Part shown: positions 1 through 8,800 of the stretch, piece by piece
Position numbering within the stretch: position 1 is the stretch's first letter
Layout of the letters: every line of letters starts with the position of its first letter
Source of the DNA: JAWXCB01 sp034440455
GTDB taxonomy: Bacteria > Bacteroidota > Bacteroidia > Chitinophagales > CAIOSU01
Assembly: GCA_034440455.1 (NCBI GenBank)
Contig: JAWXCB010000079.1
Coordinates: 1 to 33,522, forward strand
Reading direction: 5' to 3'
DNA: 33,522 nt
Program-made: the position numbers and the translations under genes
The notes under the pieces: model-generated
Seen by the model: the letters and a program-made list of their open reading frames with translations, nothing else
Databases searched by the model: none
Told to the model about the DNA's origin: nothing

Positions 1-13
1 CCATTCAAGGCGC

Positions 14-115
14 AATCGAGTAGCCCGCCCCGCCACCTGTCGGTGACGGGGAGAGGCTCTCACACCACTGTACATGCGGGTCACGCATACAGCGGTTCGG
101 AAAATTGTAACTGCA
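14..115 (-). mobile_element. Group II intron 3' remnant (domains V and VI)
   Basis: Read on the minus strand, 96 down to 64 folds into a group II intron domain V. It has a 10-bp lower helix (96-87 with 73-64), a two-base bulge (75-74), and a 3-bp upper helix (86-84 with 78-76) closed by a 5-nt loop. The triad position reads CGC paired with GTG, including the G.U wobble typical of domain V. Just downstream, 51-42 pairs with 37-28 in a 10-bp domain VI stem with a GACA loop, extended by AGCC/GGCT (59-56 with 25-22). A candidate branch-point A lies at 21 and the 3' splice site near 14-15. No maturase or 5' intron domains fit between here and the stop codon at 239, so the intron seems 5'-truncated. 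The fold is seen directly; the family assignment rests on recalled domain V consensus. Confidence 0.72.
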
Positions 116-177
116 CTTGGTTCTCACACCTCACCCATAGCGCAAGTTTCTGCATTAGCCACAAGCGCAGCCTAACT

Positions 178-198
178 TGTGCTAAAGTGTTTGGCACA
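178..198 (-). terminator. Possible hairpin after the PurD-like gene
   Basis: A 9-bp stem (178-186 with 190-198, one T.G wobble) with a 3-nt loop lies about 40 bp past the stop codon of the gene ending at 239. On the minus strand no T-run follows, so it is not a classical Rho-independent terminator. It could instead belong to the intron remnant or to an intergenic repeat. Confidence 0.25.
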
Positions 199-238
199 GG
201 AATGGTTGGCAGAATTTCTTCAAACTCCCAACTTCAAA

Positions 239-1531
239 CTACCAGCTTCTTAAATATCCCCACGTGTGCAGCCTGTCCACGTCTTCAAACCAGCGGTCGC
301 CAATGTCGTTGCGGTAATACATGTTGGGTATCATGATGTTGCTCACGCGGCTGTAAGCCTGTGCCTGCGCCTGTTTCATCGTTTGTCCCATGCCCACCAC
401 AATCAGCGCCACGCCTGAGCCACCCGCGACAACCCATTCGCCATTCACGAGTTTCACATCTTCGATATGCACGCCTTCAAGGTTTGGCTTCTTGAACATG
501 ATTGCAGCTTCCTGCGTGTATGTTTTATGCGTGGCTTCATCATGAAAAGGAAAAGGCGGCATCACAATCCTTACACCGAGTTGAAAGCCGCGTTTCGTTT
601 TAAATTCATTGAGCGTGCCATCTGCCATGCCGTAAAGAAATTCGCCAATGGGAATGCTGATGCCTTCTTCCTGAATGCTGATGGTGGGATAGCCGAAACG
701 CGCAGTGAACTCAAGCGGGTAAATGCCCTGCGCATTCACGATGCAGTTCACATCCATGTAGCCCACGTATTTCTCTTCAGCTAATCGCGCTTCCATCTTT
801 TTGAGCGTGGCTGCAAAGATTTTATTCGGGTCGCTCCAATACATCGTGGTGCCCATTTCGCCTGTTGCGGGTCCGATGTTTCCAGGGAACAATTTCTTAT
901 GCTCGAAGTTGACGTTGATGGGTGTCATAAATTGCTTGCCGTTGAAAAACGCGCCCACCGCCACTTCCACACCCGTCACCCTGCGCTGCAACTGGAAGAC
1001 TTTTATTTTATCCGCCCATAATTTTTTGTATGCTTCAAGCACCTGTATTACATCCTTGCCGTCTTCTTCTTCACCCACAAACAGCAAGCGCTTATAATTT
1101 TGCGCCTCACCGCTGGGCTTAATCACATAGCGCGCAGGATTGGTTTGCACAAACGCAATCGCTTCATCAAACGAAGTGAATTCTTGGAATGGAATAATAC
1201 TTACTCCGTGCTTCTTCAACTCTTCCTGCCCGAACGTGCGGTCGTCTTCGAGCATGTCGGTGTAGGGTGTGCCGCCAATCGCGAGCTTGCCTTTTTTGCG
1301 CATGTCGTCAGCCCAGGTACCCATGCCGAGCACATCGTCAAAGATGATGATATCAGCCCATTTGATTTCTTTTTCCCAATTATCTGTTTTCGGTACAAAA
1401 CCATCGGCAACATCCTGACTATCCTTGTCACGAATCCAATACTTCACATCATGTCCTTCTTTCACCACCTGCCACGCGACATCGCTAATGAGGGCATCGT
1501 AGGAAACAAAAAGAAATTTCTTCTTATCCAT
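239..1531 (-). CDS. PurD-like ATP-grasp ligase
   Basis: A 430-residue ATP-grasp protein resembling phosphoribosylamine-glycine ligase (PurD), which joins glycine to phosphoribosylamine in purine synthesis. The ATP-grasp core spans about residues 95-290. It includes VIKPSG (136-141), a nucleotide-loop-like GPATGEMGT (220-228), and metal-binding PLEFTARFG (272-280), with E274 and R278 matching PurD's LEFNxRFGDPE. The N-terminal Rossmann part (FLFVSYDALISDVAWQVV) lacks the GxGGREHA signature of true PurD, and the usual DPE after the RFG is YPT. The C-terminal part keeps a PurD-like layout (GSGVALIVVGMG). It is the last gene of a likely operon behind the MerR gene (55-bp gap). I infer a PurD relative with unknown substrate; a divergent true PurD cannot be excluded. 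The ATG at 1531 is well placed. Confidence 0.75.
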   Translation of the reverse strand: MDKKKFLFVSYDALISDVAWQVVKEGHDVKYWIRDKDSQDVADGFVPKTDNWEKEIKWADIIIFDDVLGMGTWADDMRKKGKLAIGGTPYTDMLEDDRTFGQEELKKHGVSIIPFQEFTSFDEAIAFVQTNPARYVIKPSGEAQNYKRLLFVGEEEDGKDVIQVLEAYKKLWADKIKVFQLQRRVTGVEVAVGAFFNGKQFMTPINVNFEHKKLFPGNIGPATGEMGTTMYWSDPNKIFAATLKKMEARLAEEKYVGYMDVNCIVNAQGIYPLEFTARFGYPTISIQEEGISIPIGEFLYGMADGTLNEFKTKRGFQLGVRIVMPPFPFHDEATHKTYTQEAAIMFKKPNLEGVHIEDVKLVNGEWVVAGGSGVALIVVGMGQTMKQAQAQAYSRVSNIMIPNMYYRNDIGDRWFEDVDRLHTWGYLRSW

Positions 1532-1586
1532 TAGTTAGAAAATTCCAAGTGATAAATTACAATCTTCAAATGCTTGCGCAACGCAA

Positions 1587-2159
1587 TCATTCGTGGTCGG
1601 TTTCAGAAGGAAAGCCGGAGAAGTCAAAGGGCAGTTTCAAAAACTCTTTTGCAGATTGCTCTGTTTCTGTTTGCGCTGCCTGAATTTCTTCAACAACTGT
1701 TTCTGCTGTAGGCATTTGTTCCACTGCAACTTTAAATTCAGCAACAGGTTGCTCAACTACAATTTGTTCTATTGATGATTGCTCTATGGTAGTTTGTTCA
1801 ATTCCAACCTGCTCAGGCGCTTCTCCTAAACTCTCTTTCACTTCCACCAAAAATGAGCGCAACTTTTTCAGCGATTGAATTACTTCGGTGTTATGCAGCG
1901 TTGTCTCGCGGTTTTCTTTCAGTTTCTTTTTTGCGCCCTCCAGTGTGAAGCCGCGCTCGCGCACAAGATGATGAATCACGCGCAGGTTCTTGATGTCTTC
2001 ATCCGTGAAGAGCCTGTTGCCCTGTCTGTTTTTTTTCGGCTTCAGGATGTCGAATTCGGTTTCCCAAAAACGAAGCAGCGAAGCGGAAACTTTCAGCATC
2101 TCCGCAACCTCGCTGATGGAATAATAGAGTTTGGTTACTTCAAATTCTTTATACGCCAC
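1587..2159 (-). CDS. MerR-family transcriptional regulator
   Basis: A 190-residue protein with an N-terminal MerR winged helix-turn-helix (about residues 11-80): YYSISEVAEMLKVSASLLRFWE, split here as the recognition helix region, then the RGFTLEGAKKKL helix. The start is GTG at 2159. The frame has no upstream ATG before a stop, and the next Met falls inside the helix-turn-helix. After residue 115 the protein becomes an acidic, low-complexity tail with an irregular IEQxxIEQxx pattern (IEQTTIEQSSIEQIVVEQ), with no cysteine-rich metal site or recognisable ligand domain. It sits 11 bp after the M23 peptidase gene, so the two are probably co-transcribed. Similar MerR proteins are commonly found beside M23 peptidases in Bacteroidota (recalled, not checked). 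The target genes are unknown. Confidence 0.85.
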   Translation of the reverse strand: MAYKEFEVTKLYYSISEVAEMLKVSASLLRFWETEFDILKPKKNRQGNRLFTDEDIKNLRVIHHLVRERGFTLEGAKKKLKENRETTLHNTEVIQSLKKLRSFLVEVKESLGEAPEQVGIEQTTIEQSSIEQIVVEQPVAEFKVAVEQMPTAETVVEEIQAAQTETEQSAKEFLKLPFDFSGFPSETDHE

Positions 2160-2170
2160 GTGAGTTGAAT

Positions 2171-3151
2171 TTAGTCAAATGATTGATTGTGTTGTGTTGC
2201 CAGTTCAATAACCTTTTCATATTCCTCTGGTGAAAGGTCGTTATAGAAATAATTAATCGGGTCAACTTTTATATTGTCTTTCAGCACTTCGTAATGCAGA
2301 TGCGGAGCCATGGATAAGCCACTGTTGCCCACTGTGCCGAGCACATCTCCACGCTGCACTTTTTGTCCTTTCTTCACCTTGATTTTGTGCATGTGCGCAT
2401 AGATGGTTTTGAAACCGAAGCCGTGGTCAACCACCACATTATGCCCGTAGCCGGAACCATAATCCGTATCAACTATAACTCCATTGCCCGTACAATATAT
2501 CTCCGTGCCGGTGGGCGCAGTAAAATCAATGCCTGTATGCAGCTTCATCGTTTTGTAAAAAGGATGAATGCGATAACCGAATCCCGAGGCGATGCGCACC
2601 ATGTCTTTTTTTGAAATCGGCTGAATGGCGGGAATAGAGGCAAGCATTTCCGTTTTGCTCTTAATCATGTCATTGATGTCAGCATACGACTTCGACTGGA
2701 TGTACAACTGCTTGCTCATTTTATCCAATCGCCTCGCGGAAGAAATCATCAGGTCTGAATTTTCATAATACTCCAAATCCTGATACTTATTTGAACCGCC
2801 AAAGCCCGCTTCACGCACACTGCCCGGAATCGGCTCTGCTTCAAAGATTACGCGGTAAATATTATCGTCCCTGTCTTGCAATCCGCCCAGAATTTTTTCA
2901 AAATTGTTCAACTTATCATTCTGCAAATGATACTCAAACTGCATCTTAACAATCTCCCGCTTCAGTTGCTTTTCCTTCGGTGAGTCAAAAAAATCCGTGT
3001 AGTAAACAAACAACAGAACGCCCGCGGCAAGCGTAATTACCGCTGCGCTCCGCCCCAGCCACCGCAGGATGCGCTGCTTCCAAGTCACTACGACTTTCTC
3101 ATACTTCAGCGTGTGCGCGTTGTAAAAGTATTTGGCTTTTTTCGTGGGCAT
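2171..3151 (-). CDS. Membrane-anchored M23 (LytM) metallopeptidase
   Basis: A 326-residue zinc endopeptidase, probably cutting peptidoglycan cross-bridges in the periplasm. A basic N-terminus is followed by one membrane segment (about residues 35-52), then a helical stretch (57-175) likely to be coiled-coil. The M23 domain spans about 180-300. Zinc ligands are visible as H205 and D209 (HTGID) and H286 (HLH), and H253 (YAHM) is the catalytic histidine. All expected residues are present, so it should be an active enzyme rather than a degenerate EnvC/NlpD-type activator, though a scaffold role in division or growth is possible. It is the first gene of the minus-strand operon with the MerR and PurD-like genes, and a promoter match lies about 50 bp upstream. 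The start is ATG at 3151. Confidence 0.9.
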   Translation of the reverse strand: MPTKKAKYFYNAHTLKYEKVVVTWKQRILRWLGRSAAVITLAAGVLLFVYYTDFFDSPKEKQLKREIVKMQFEYHLQNDKLNNFEKILGGLQDRDDNIYRVIFEAEPIPGSVREAGFGGSNKYQDLEYYENSDLMISSARRLDKMSKQLYIQSKSYADINDMIKSKTEMLASIPAIQPISKKDMVRIASGFGYRIHPFYKTMKLHTGIDFTAPTGTEIYCTGNGVIVDTDYGSGYGHNVVVDHGFGFKTIYAHMHKIKVKKGQKVQRGDVLGTVGNSGLSMAPHLHYEVLKDNIKVDPINYFYNDLSPEEYEKVIELATQHNQSFD

Positions 3152-3199
3152 TAAGAATTAATTTTACTCCGCTTTTATCAGAGCGCTTTTCCCTTTTAT

Positions 3200-3230
3200 C
3201 AAATTTACCATTCCCGATTAAAAAACAAAA
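3200..3230 (-). promoter_or_regulatory. Bacteroidota-type promoter for the M23-MerR-PurD operon
   Basis: On the minus strand the -7 box TAAATTTG (3207-3200) matches TAnnTTTG exactly. A TTTTG element (3230-3226) lies 18 bp upstream, close to the usual spacing of the -33 element. Transcription would start near 3193, giving a leader of about 40 nt before the M23 ATG. No equally good match was found for alaS in the same gap. Confidence 0.6.
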
Positions 3231-3254
3231 CGATTACAATCAACATCCCGCAGC

Positions 3255-5873
3255 ATGATGACCTCTAAAGAAATCAGGAAAACATTTTTAGAATATTTCA
3301 AATCAAAGCAACACGACATCGTGCCTTCCGCGCCTATCGTTGTGAAAGACGACCCCACGCTGATGTTCACTAACGCGGGCATGAACCAGTTCAAGGATAT
3401 TTTTCTGGGAAATAAAAAAGCAAAAGCAACGCGTGTTGCCGACACACAAAAATGTTTACGTGTTTCGGGAAAGCACAATGATTTGGAAGAAGTAGGCATT
3501 GACACCTACCACCACACGATGTTCGAGATGCTTGGTAACTGGTCGTTTGGCGACTATTTCAAAAAAGAAGCAATTGAATGGGCGTGGGATTTACTAACGA
3601 ATGTTTACAAGATAGATAAGGACAGGATATATGTAACCGTGTTTGAAGGAAACGCTGAAGAAAATCTTGCTGCTGACGAAGAAGCGGAAAACTTTTGGGC
3701 AAAGTATCTACCAAAAGAACGCCTCCTCCGCTTTTCGAAGAAAGATAATTTTTGGGAAATGGGCGACACGGGTCCTTGCGGTCCTTGTTCTGAAATCCAT
3801 GTGGACATTCGTGATGAAGCAGAAAGAAAAAAAGAACCCGGAGCAGCATTGGTGAATGAAGGACATCCGCAGGTGATCGAGATTTGGAACCTTGTGTTCA
3901 TTCAATATAATCGCAAAGCGGATGGAAGTTTGGAAGGATTACCGGCAAAGCACGTGGATACAGGAATGGGCTTTGAGCGGTTGTGCATGGTGTTGCAAAA
4001 GAAAAAATCCAACTACGACACGGATGTGTTTCAGCCGCTGCTCAAAGGCATTTCAGACATCACCGGCATCCCTTACGGCAGAAGCACAAAAGAAGAAATT
4101 GCGATGCGCGTGATTGCCGACCATGTGCGTACGGTTGCTTTCACGATTGCCGATGGACAACTGCCCGACCGTGGAGGAGCAGGTTATGTGATTCGCAGAA
4201 TTTTAAGACGCGCTGTTCGATACGGCTACAGTTATCTGAATCAGAAAGAATCGTTCATTTACAAATTGCTTCCGGTGCTGAGTGATGCGATGGGCGAGCA
4301 ATTTCCCGAACTGAAGGCGCAGGCATCGCTCATCTCAAAAGTATTAAAGGAAGAAGAAGATAATTTCCTTCGCACATTGGAAAAAGGAATCGTCAGGCTT
4401 TCATCGTTTATCGAAAAAGAAAAAGTTGCGAAAGAAATTCCGGGGAGGCTCGCATTTGAATTGTTCGACACGTTCGGTTTTCCGATTGACCTCACGCAGT
4501 TGATTGCACGTGAAAATCATTTCACGGTTGATATGGATGGCTATCATCGCAGCCTTTCAGAACAAAAAGAACGCTCACAAAAAGCAGCAGTGCGCGACAC
4601 GGCAGATTGGGTTGTTGTACACGATGCGCCCAAAACAGATTTCGTTGGCTATGATGAATTAGAAACAGAAGTTGCGATTACGCGCTATCGCAAAGTGAAA
4701 CTGAAGGATAAAGAGTTTTATCAACTCGTGTTTGATAAAACTCCTTTTTATGCAGAAAGCGGTGGGCAAGTGGGCGACACGGGCATTATCTCTGCGAATG
4801 GAGATTCGTTGTTTCTCATTGACACAAAAAAGGAAAACGAACTGATACTTCATTTCGCAGAAAAACTTCCGGAGCATCCTGAAAGGAAATTCAAAGCAGT
4901 TGTCAATAAAGAGAAGCGACTTACTACAATTTACAATCACTCTGCAACGCATTTGTTACACGAAGCACTAAGAACAGTGTTGGGAAAACATGTGGAGCAG
5001 CGCGGCTCATTAGTGCATCCCGATTATCTGCGCTTCGATTTTTCGCATTTCCAAAAGATGACGGATGAAGAGCTTGCGCAAATCGAACGGATGGTGAATG
5101 AGAAAATCCAACAGAATATTTCTTTGGAAGAAAAACGCAACGTGCCTTTTGATGAAGCGAAGAAAACAGGCGCGATGGCGCTGTTCGGTGAAAAATATGG
5201 CGATAGTGTGCGCGTGATTCGCTTCGGAACTTCGGTTGAGTTGTGTGGTGGAACGCATGTCCAATCCACCGGGCAAATCGGAGTGTTTAAAATTCTTTCT
5301 GAAAGCGCAGTAGCGGCAGGCATCAGGCGTATCGAAGCATTAACAGGACCGAAAGCATTGGAGTTTTTCAACCAGAAAATTGCTGATTTAAAGAAGATTG
5401 AAATGCTGGTGAAAAATCCTGATGTGGTTGTGGGAGTTGAACATCTTGCGAAAGAGAATCAAAAGCTTTCAAAAGAAATCGAGAAGATGCAGGTTGTGAT
5501 TTCGGGAAGCATCAAGGAATCACTCAAACAAAGCGTGCAGCAAATCAACGGCATCAACTTCATCGGCAGCATCGTGAACCTGCGTTCTGCCGATGCGCTG
5601 AAAGATTTATCTTACCAATTGAAAAACGACATCAGCAATCTCTTTCTCGTGCTTGGAACAAACATTGACGGCAAACCTCAACTTGCCGTGATGATTGATG
5701 AAATATTGGTGAAAGAAAAGAACCTGCACGCAGGCAATATCATCCGCGAACTTGCTAAAGAAATTCAAGGCGGTGGTGGCGGGCAGCCGTTCTTTGCTAC
5801 GGCAGGCGGAAAGAATGCTGATGGGTTACAAACTGCCGTCAATAAAGCTCTCGCAATTGCGCGAACCGCATAA
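3255..5873 (+). CDS. alaS: Alanyl-tRNA synthetase
   Basis: An 872-residue class II synthetase that charges tRNA-Ala with alanine in the cytoplasm; the length is normal for bacterial AlaS. The N-terminal catalytic domain carries class II motifs, including HHTMFEMLGNWSFGDYFK near residues 80-97 and GMGFERL near 240. A tRNA-binding region follows. The editing domain is intact, with the zinc-binding HATHLLH-type motif (SATHLLHEALR) and CGGTHV, so it should clear mischarged Ser and Gly. The C-terminal DHHA1 domain ends with a GGGGGQP glycine-rich stretch. Two adjacent ATG codons (3255 and 3258) could serve as start; the first is given. The gene diverges from the M23 operon and converges on the giant surface protein gene with an 11-bp gap. 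Confidence 0.98.
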   Translation: MMTSKEIRKTFLEYFKSKQHDIVPSAPIVVKDDPTLMFTNAGMNQFKDIFLGNKKAKATRVADTQKCLRVSGKHNDLEEVGIDTYHHTMFEMLGNWSFGDYFKKEAIEWAWDLLTNVYKIDKDRIYVTVFEGNAEENLAADEEAENFWAKYLPKERLLRFSKKDNFWEMGDTGPCGPCSEIHVDIRDEAERKKEPGAALVNEGHPQVIEIWNLVFIQYNRKADGSLEGLPAKHVDTGMGFERLCMVLQKKKSNYDTDVFQPLLKGISDITGIPYGRSTKEEIAMRVIADHVRTVAFTIADGQLPDRGGAGYVIRRILRRAVRYGYSYLNQKESFIYKLLPVLSDAMGEQFPELKAQASLISKVLKEEEDNFLRTLEKGIVRLSSFIEKEKVAKEIPGRLAFELFDTFGFPIDLTQLIARENHFTVDMDGYHRSLSEQKERSQKAAVRDTADWVVVHDAPKTDFVGYDELETEVAITRYRKVKLKDKEFYQLVFDKTPFYAESGGQVGDTGIISANGDSLFLIDTKKENELILHFAEKLPEHPERKFKAVVNKEKRLTTIYNHSATHLLHEALRTVLGKHVEQRGSLVHPDYLRFDFSHFQKMTDEELAQIERMVNEKIQQNISLEEKRNVPFDEAKKTGAMALFGEKYGDSVRVIRFGTSVELCGGTHVQSTGQIGVFKILSESAVAAGIRRIEALTGPKALEFFNQKIADLKKIEMLVKNPDVVVGVEHLAKENQKLSKEIEKMQVVISGSIKESLKQSVQQINGINFIGSIVNLRSADALKDLSYQLKNDISNLFLVLGTNIDGKPQLAVMIDEILVKEKNLHAGNIIRELAKEIQGGGGGQPFFATAGGKNADGLQTAVNKALAIARTA

Positions 5874-5884
5874 GGTCTTGTCCC

Positions 5885-8800
5885 CTACTCTGTCACTATC
5901 TTCTCCACCGCCACCCAACTATTGAAATTGATGCGCAGGAAGTACACCCCTTTTGCAAGTTTCGTGAGGTCGAATTCCCTGCGGTAATTCTGCAATGCAT
6001 CAGGAATGCGCTCTTCGTAAACTGTTTTTCCTGTGAGGTCATAGATGCGCACTAATGTTTGCGCTTCTATTCTTCCATTGATTTCAACGATGAATTGACC
6101 GCTGGACGGGTTCGGATAAATATTCACGCTCGCCAATGCAGCAAACTGCCCGATGCCCACGCAGGCATCAACGGTGACGATTGCTATTGCAATTTCACTG
6201 CATCCTTCAGCATTGGTTACTTTATAGCTGATGATGTGCGTACCAACACCCGCTGCATTCGGGCTAAAATTATTACCCGATAATCCCGGTCCCGTCAGTT
6301 CACCTCCAGCCGGAAATAAATTAATTGCAACATCCGTTTCATACACACAGTACAAAGAATTCAATCCTCCTATTTGTGCAAAAGGCGAATTCAATACAGA
6401 CGTGCTTTGCGTATCGCGCACGGTGCAATTGTTCGAGTCAGCGTATGCGTAAACGACATCATAAGGACCGCCTGTGCCCGCGCCTGCCGGATTAAACGTA
6501 TTGCCGCCAACGCCAAAACCGCTGTAAGTTCCGCCTGAAGGTGCGCCTGTAAGTAATGCGACCGGCTCGTTCACGCAATATTCATTTTTCAATCCGGTGA
6601 AAGAAACCGCAGAAACATCATGCACAGTAACTGTAATAGAGGTATCTCCTGCACATCCATGAACGTCAGTGAAAGTATATTGTATCGGATGTGTTCCTGC
6701 GCCCGCTACATTCGTAAAGAGCGCATTGCTTGTTACGCCTGCTCCCGTGAATACTCCTCCCGATGGCGCACCGGTAAGCAATACAATACCTTCATTCACG
6801 CACAAATCACCCGGATTTACAATGATGGGAGACGGGTTAGGATAAACAGTGGTGACTTTAGTTGCAATATCCATACAACCGTTGCTATCAACATATTCAT
6901 AATGCACCACAGCGGGCGTTCCGGTTACAACAGCAGGAGGAAAGAAAACATCACCCACCATTACAGAGCCGGAGAATATGCCACCAGCGGGAAAACCAGT
7001 GAGCGTGTCAGGTTCATCTGCGGAACAATAAATAGAATCAATATCAAGAATGCGCGCCTGCGGAAGTTCATACACTACTACACTCTGCGTATCTCTGCCG
7101 GGACAAACAGCCACGGCAAAATACGTGTAAATAATATCATGCGTTCCCGTGCCTGCATAAGCGGAAACAAATGTGCTCGAACTGCCGCTGATGCCCGCAC
7201 CACTAAACACACCGCCTGCGGGAATTCCCGTCAACACATGCGCAACCGTGTCAGGGCAATATGCCGCAGCCAATCCTGAAAAAGAAATCGCTGGCGCATC
7301 CATAATTGTTACATCCGCTGTGTCGCTATCCGTGCAGCCAAACGAATCAATATAGATGTACGCAATTTCATAATCGCCAGGGGCAAGCAGCGCGGGTAAA
7401 AACACATCACCGCTCATTCCTGCGCCAGCGAAGTTTCCGCCTGCCGGAGTTCCGGTGAGCGTTATCGGATTATCATTGTTGCAATACGTTGCGTTCAATC
7501 CGCTAATCTCTGCATCGGGCAGCGCATGTACCGTAACCGTGAGCGAAGCCGTGTCCGTGCAGCCGTTGCCGTCTTCAACTGTAACGGTATAAACAGTTGT
7601 TGCAAGAGGTGAAACCGGATGTGCTCCGCTTATAGAAGTAACTGTGCCATTGCTCCAGTAATAAAAGTTACCGCCTGTTGCCGTGATGATAACTGTATCG
7701 CCAAAACAAATATCTTCATCGGGACCGGGCGAAGCGAGTGGCAATGTGTTGATGTCAACTTCAATTGTATCTGTCGCTGTGCATCCGTTAGCGTCAGTTC
7801 CCGTTACGCTATAAGCTGCGAGTGAAGTTGGAATTATGAAAATGGAAGCAAGCGTATCGCCTGTGCTCCATTGGTAAGTTATTCCTCCGGTTGCAGTAAG
7901 AATTGTTGGCGAGTTTGAACAAACAACTACATCATTGCCTGCGTCAGTTACCGGAGTTGCAAATACGATAACGGTGACATCATCAGTTCCGCTGCAACCG
8001 TTGCCATCAGTAACGCTCACCGTATAAGTTGAATCTGCGATTGGGGAAACAGTTGTCGTATCCAAAGTTGAGCCTGTGCTCCAAGCATAAAGCGTTCCAC
8101 CTGTTGCAGTGAGCGTTACGCTTCCACCCGCGCAAATTCCTGTATCAGGCAAAGCCAATGCGGGAGGCGCGGCAAGCACTGTAGTTATTGCAGAATCAAC
8201 TCCCGTGCAGCCGTTGCTGTTGGTGAACGCATAATAAATTGTGTGAACGCCCGCGCCTGCTGTCGCAGGATTAAATGTGGTGATGCCAACTGAATTAAAA
8301 TTAAGTGAAAAGTCTATAATGTTTCCTTCATCGCCTGTTGCAAGGTCGGCAACCAACAGCGTCCACACGCCATTCGGATTTGTAACGCCATCGTTAATAA
8401 AATCAAGGTCATCACCGGCTGATGATGATGCGGTGAATGTGCCGGAAAGCGCTGGCGAGACAACACTACACACAGCGTTATCCATACTATTACCAGCGCC
8501 CGTTTCAATACATGCATCTATGTCGTCAAAATCTCCGCAAGGTTGCGTGGTAAGCACAACTGAAAGTCCGCCCGGAGAAACAAGTTCCACTACAATATCT
8601 TGTAAGAATGTATGTTCAATTCTGAAACAAACACTTTCAAGAAACACATCCACGCCCAAAACGCTGCCAATGATTCCGCTTACCGTATCAAACGCTGCCG
8701 ATGTTGTATCGCTTGGAATAAAAATGGTGTCGCCTGCATAATTTGTTATCGTGTTTCCACCGCCTGAAGAAATAATTCCTGCACCGAAAAATGCTCCTCC

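Noticed and set aside
169..200. A possible integron attC-like site, from a GCCTAAC word near the left end
   Set aside because: No matching GTTRRRY core site lies at the expected distance, and the words fit the hairpin at 178-198 instead.
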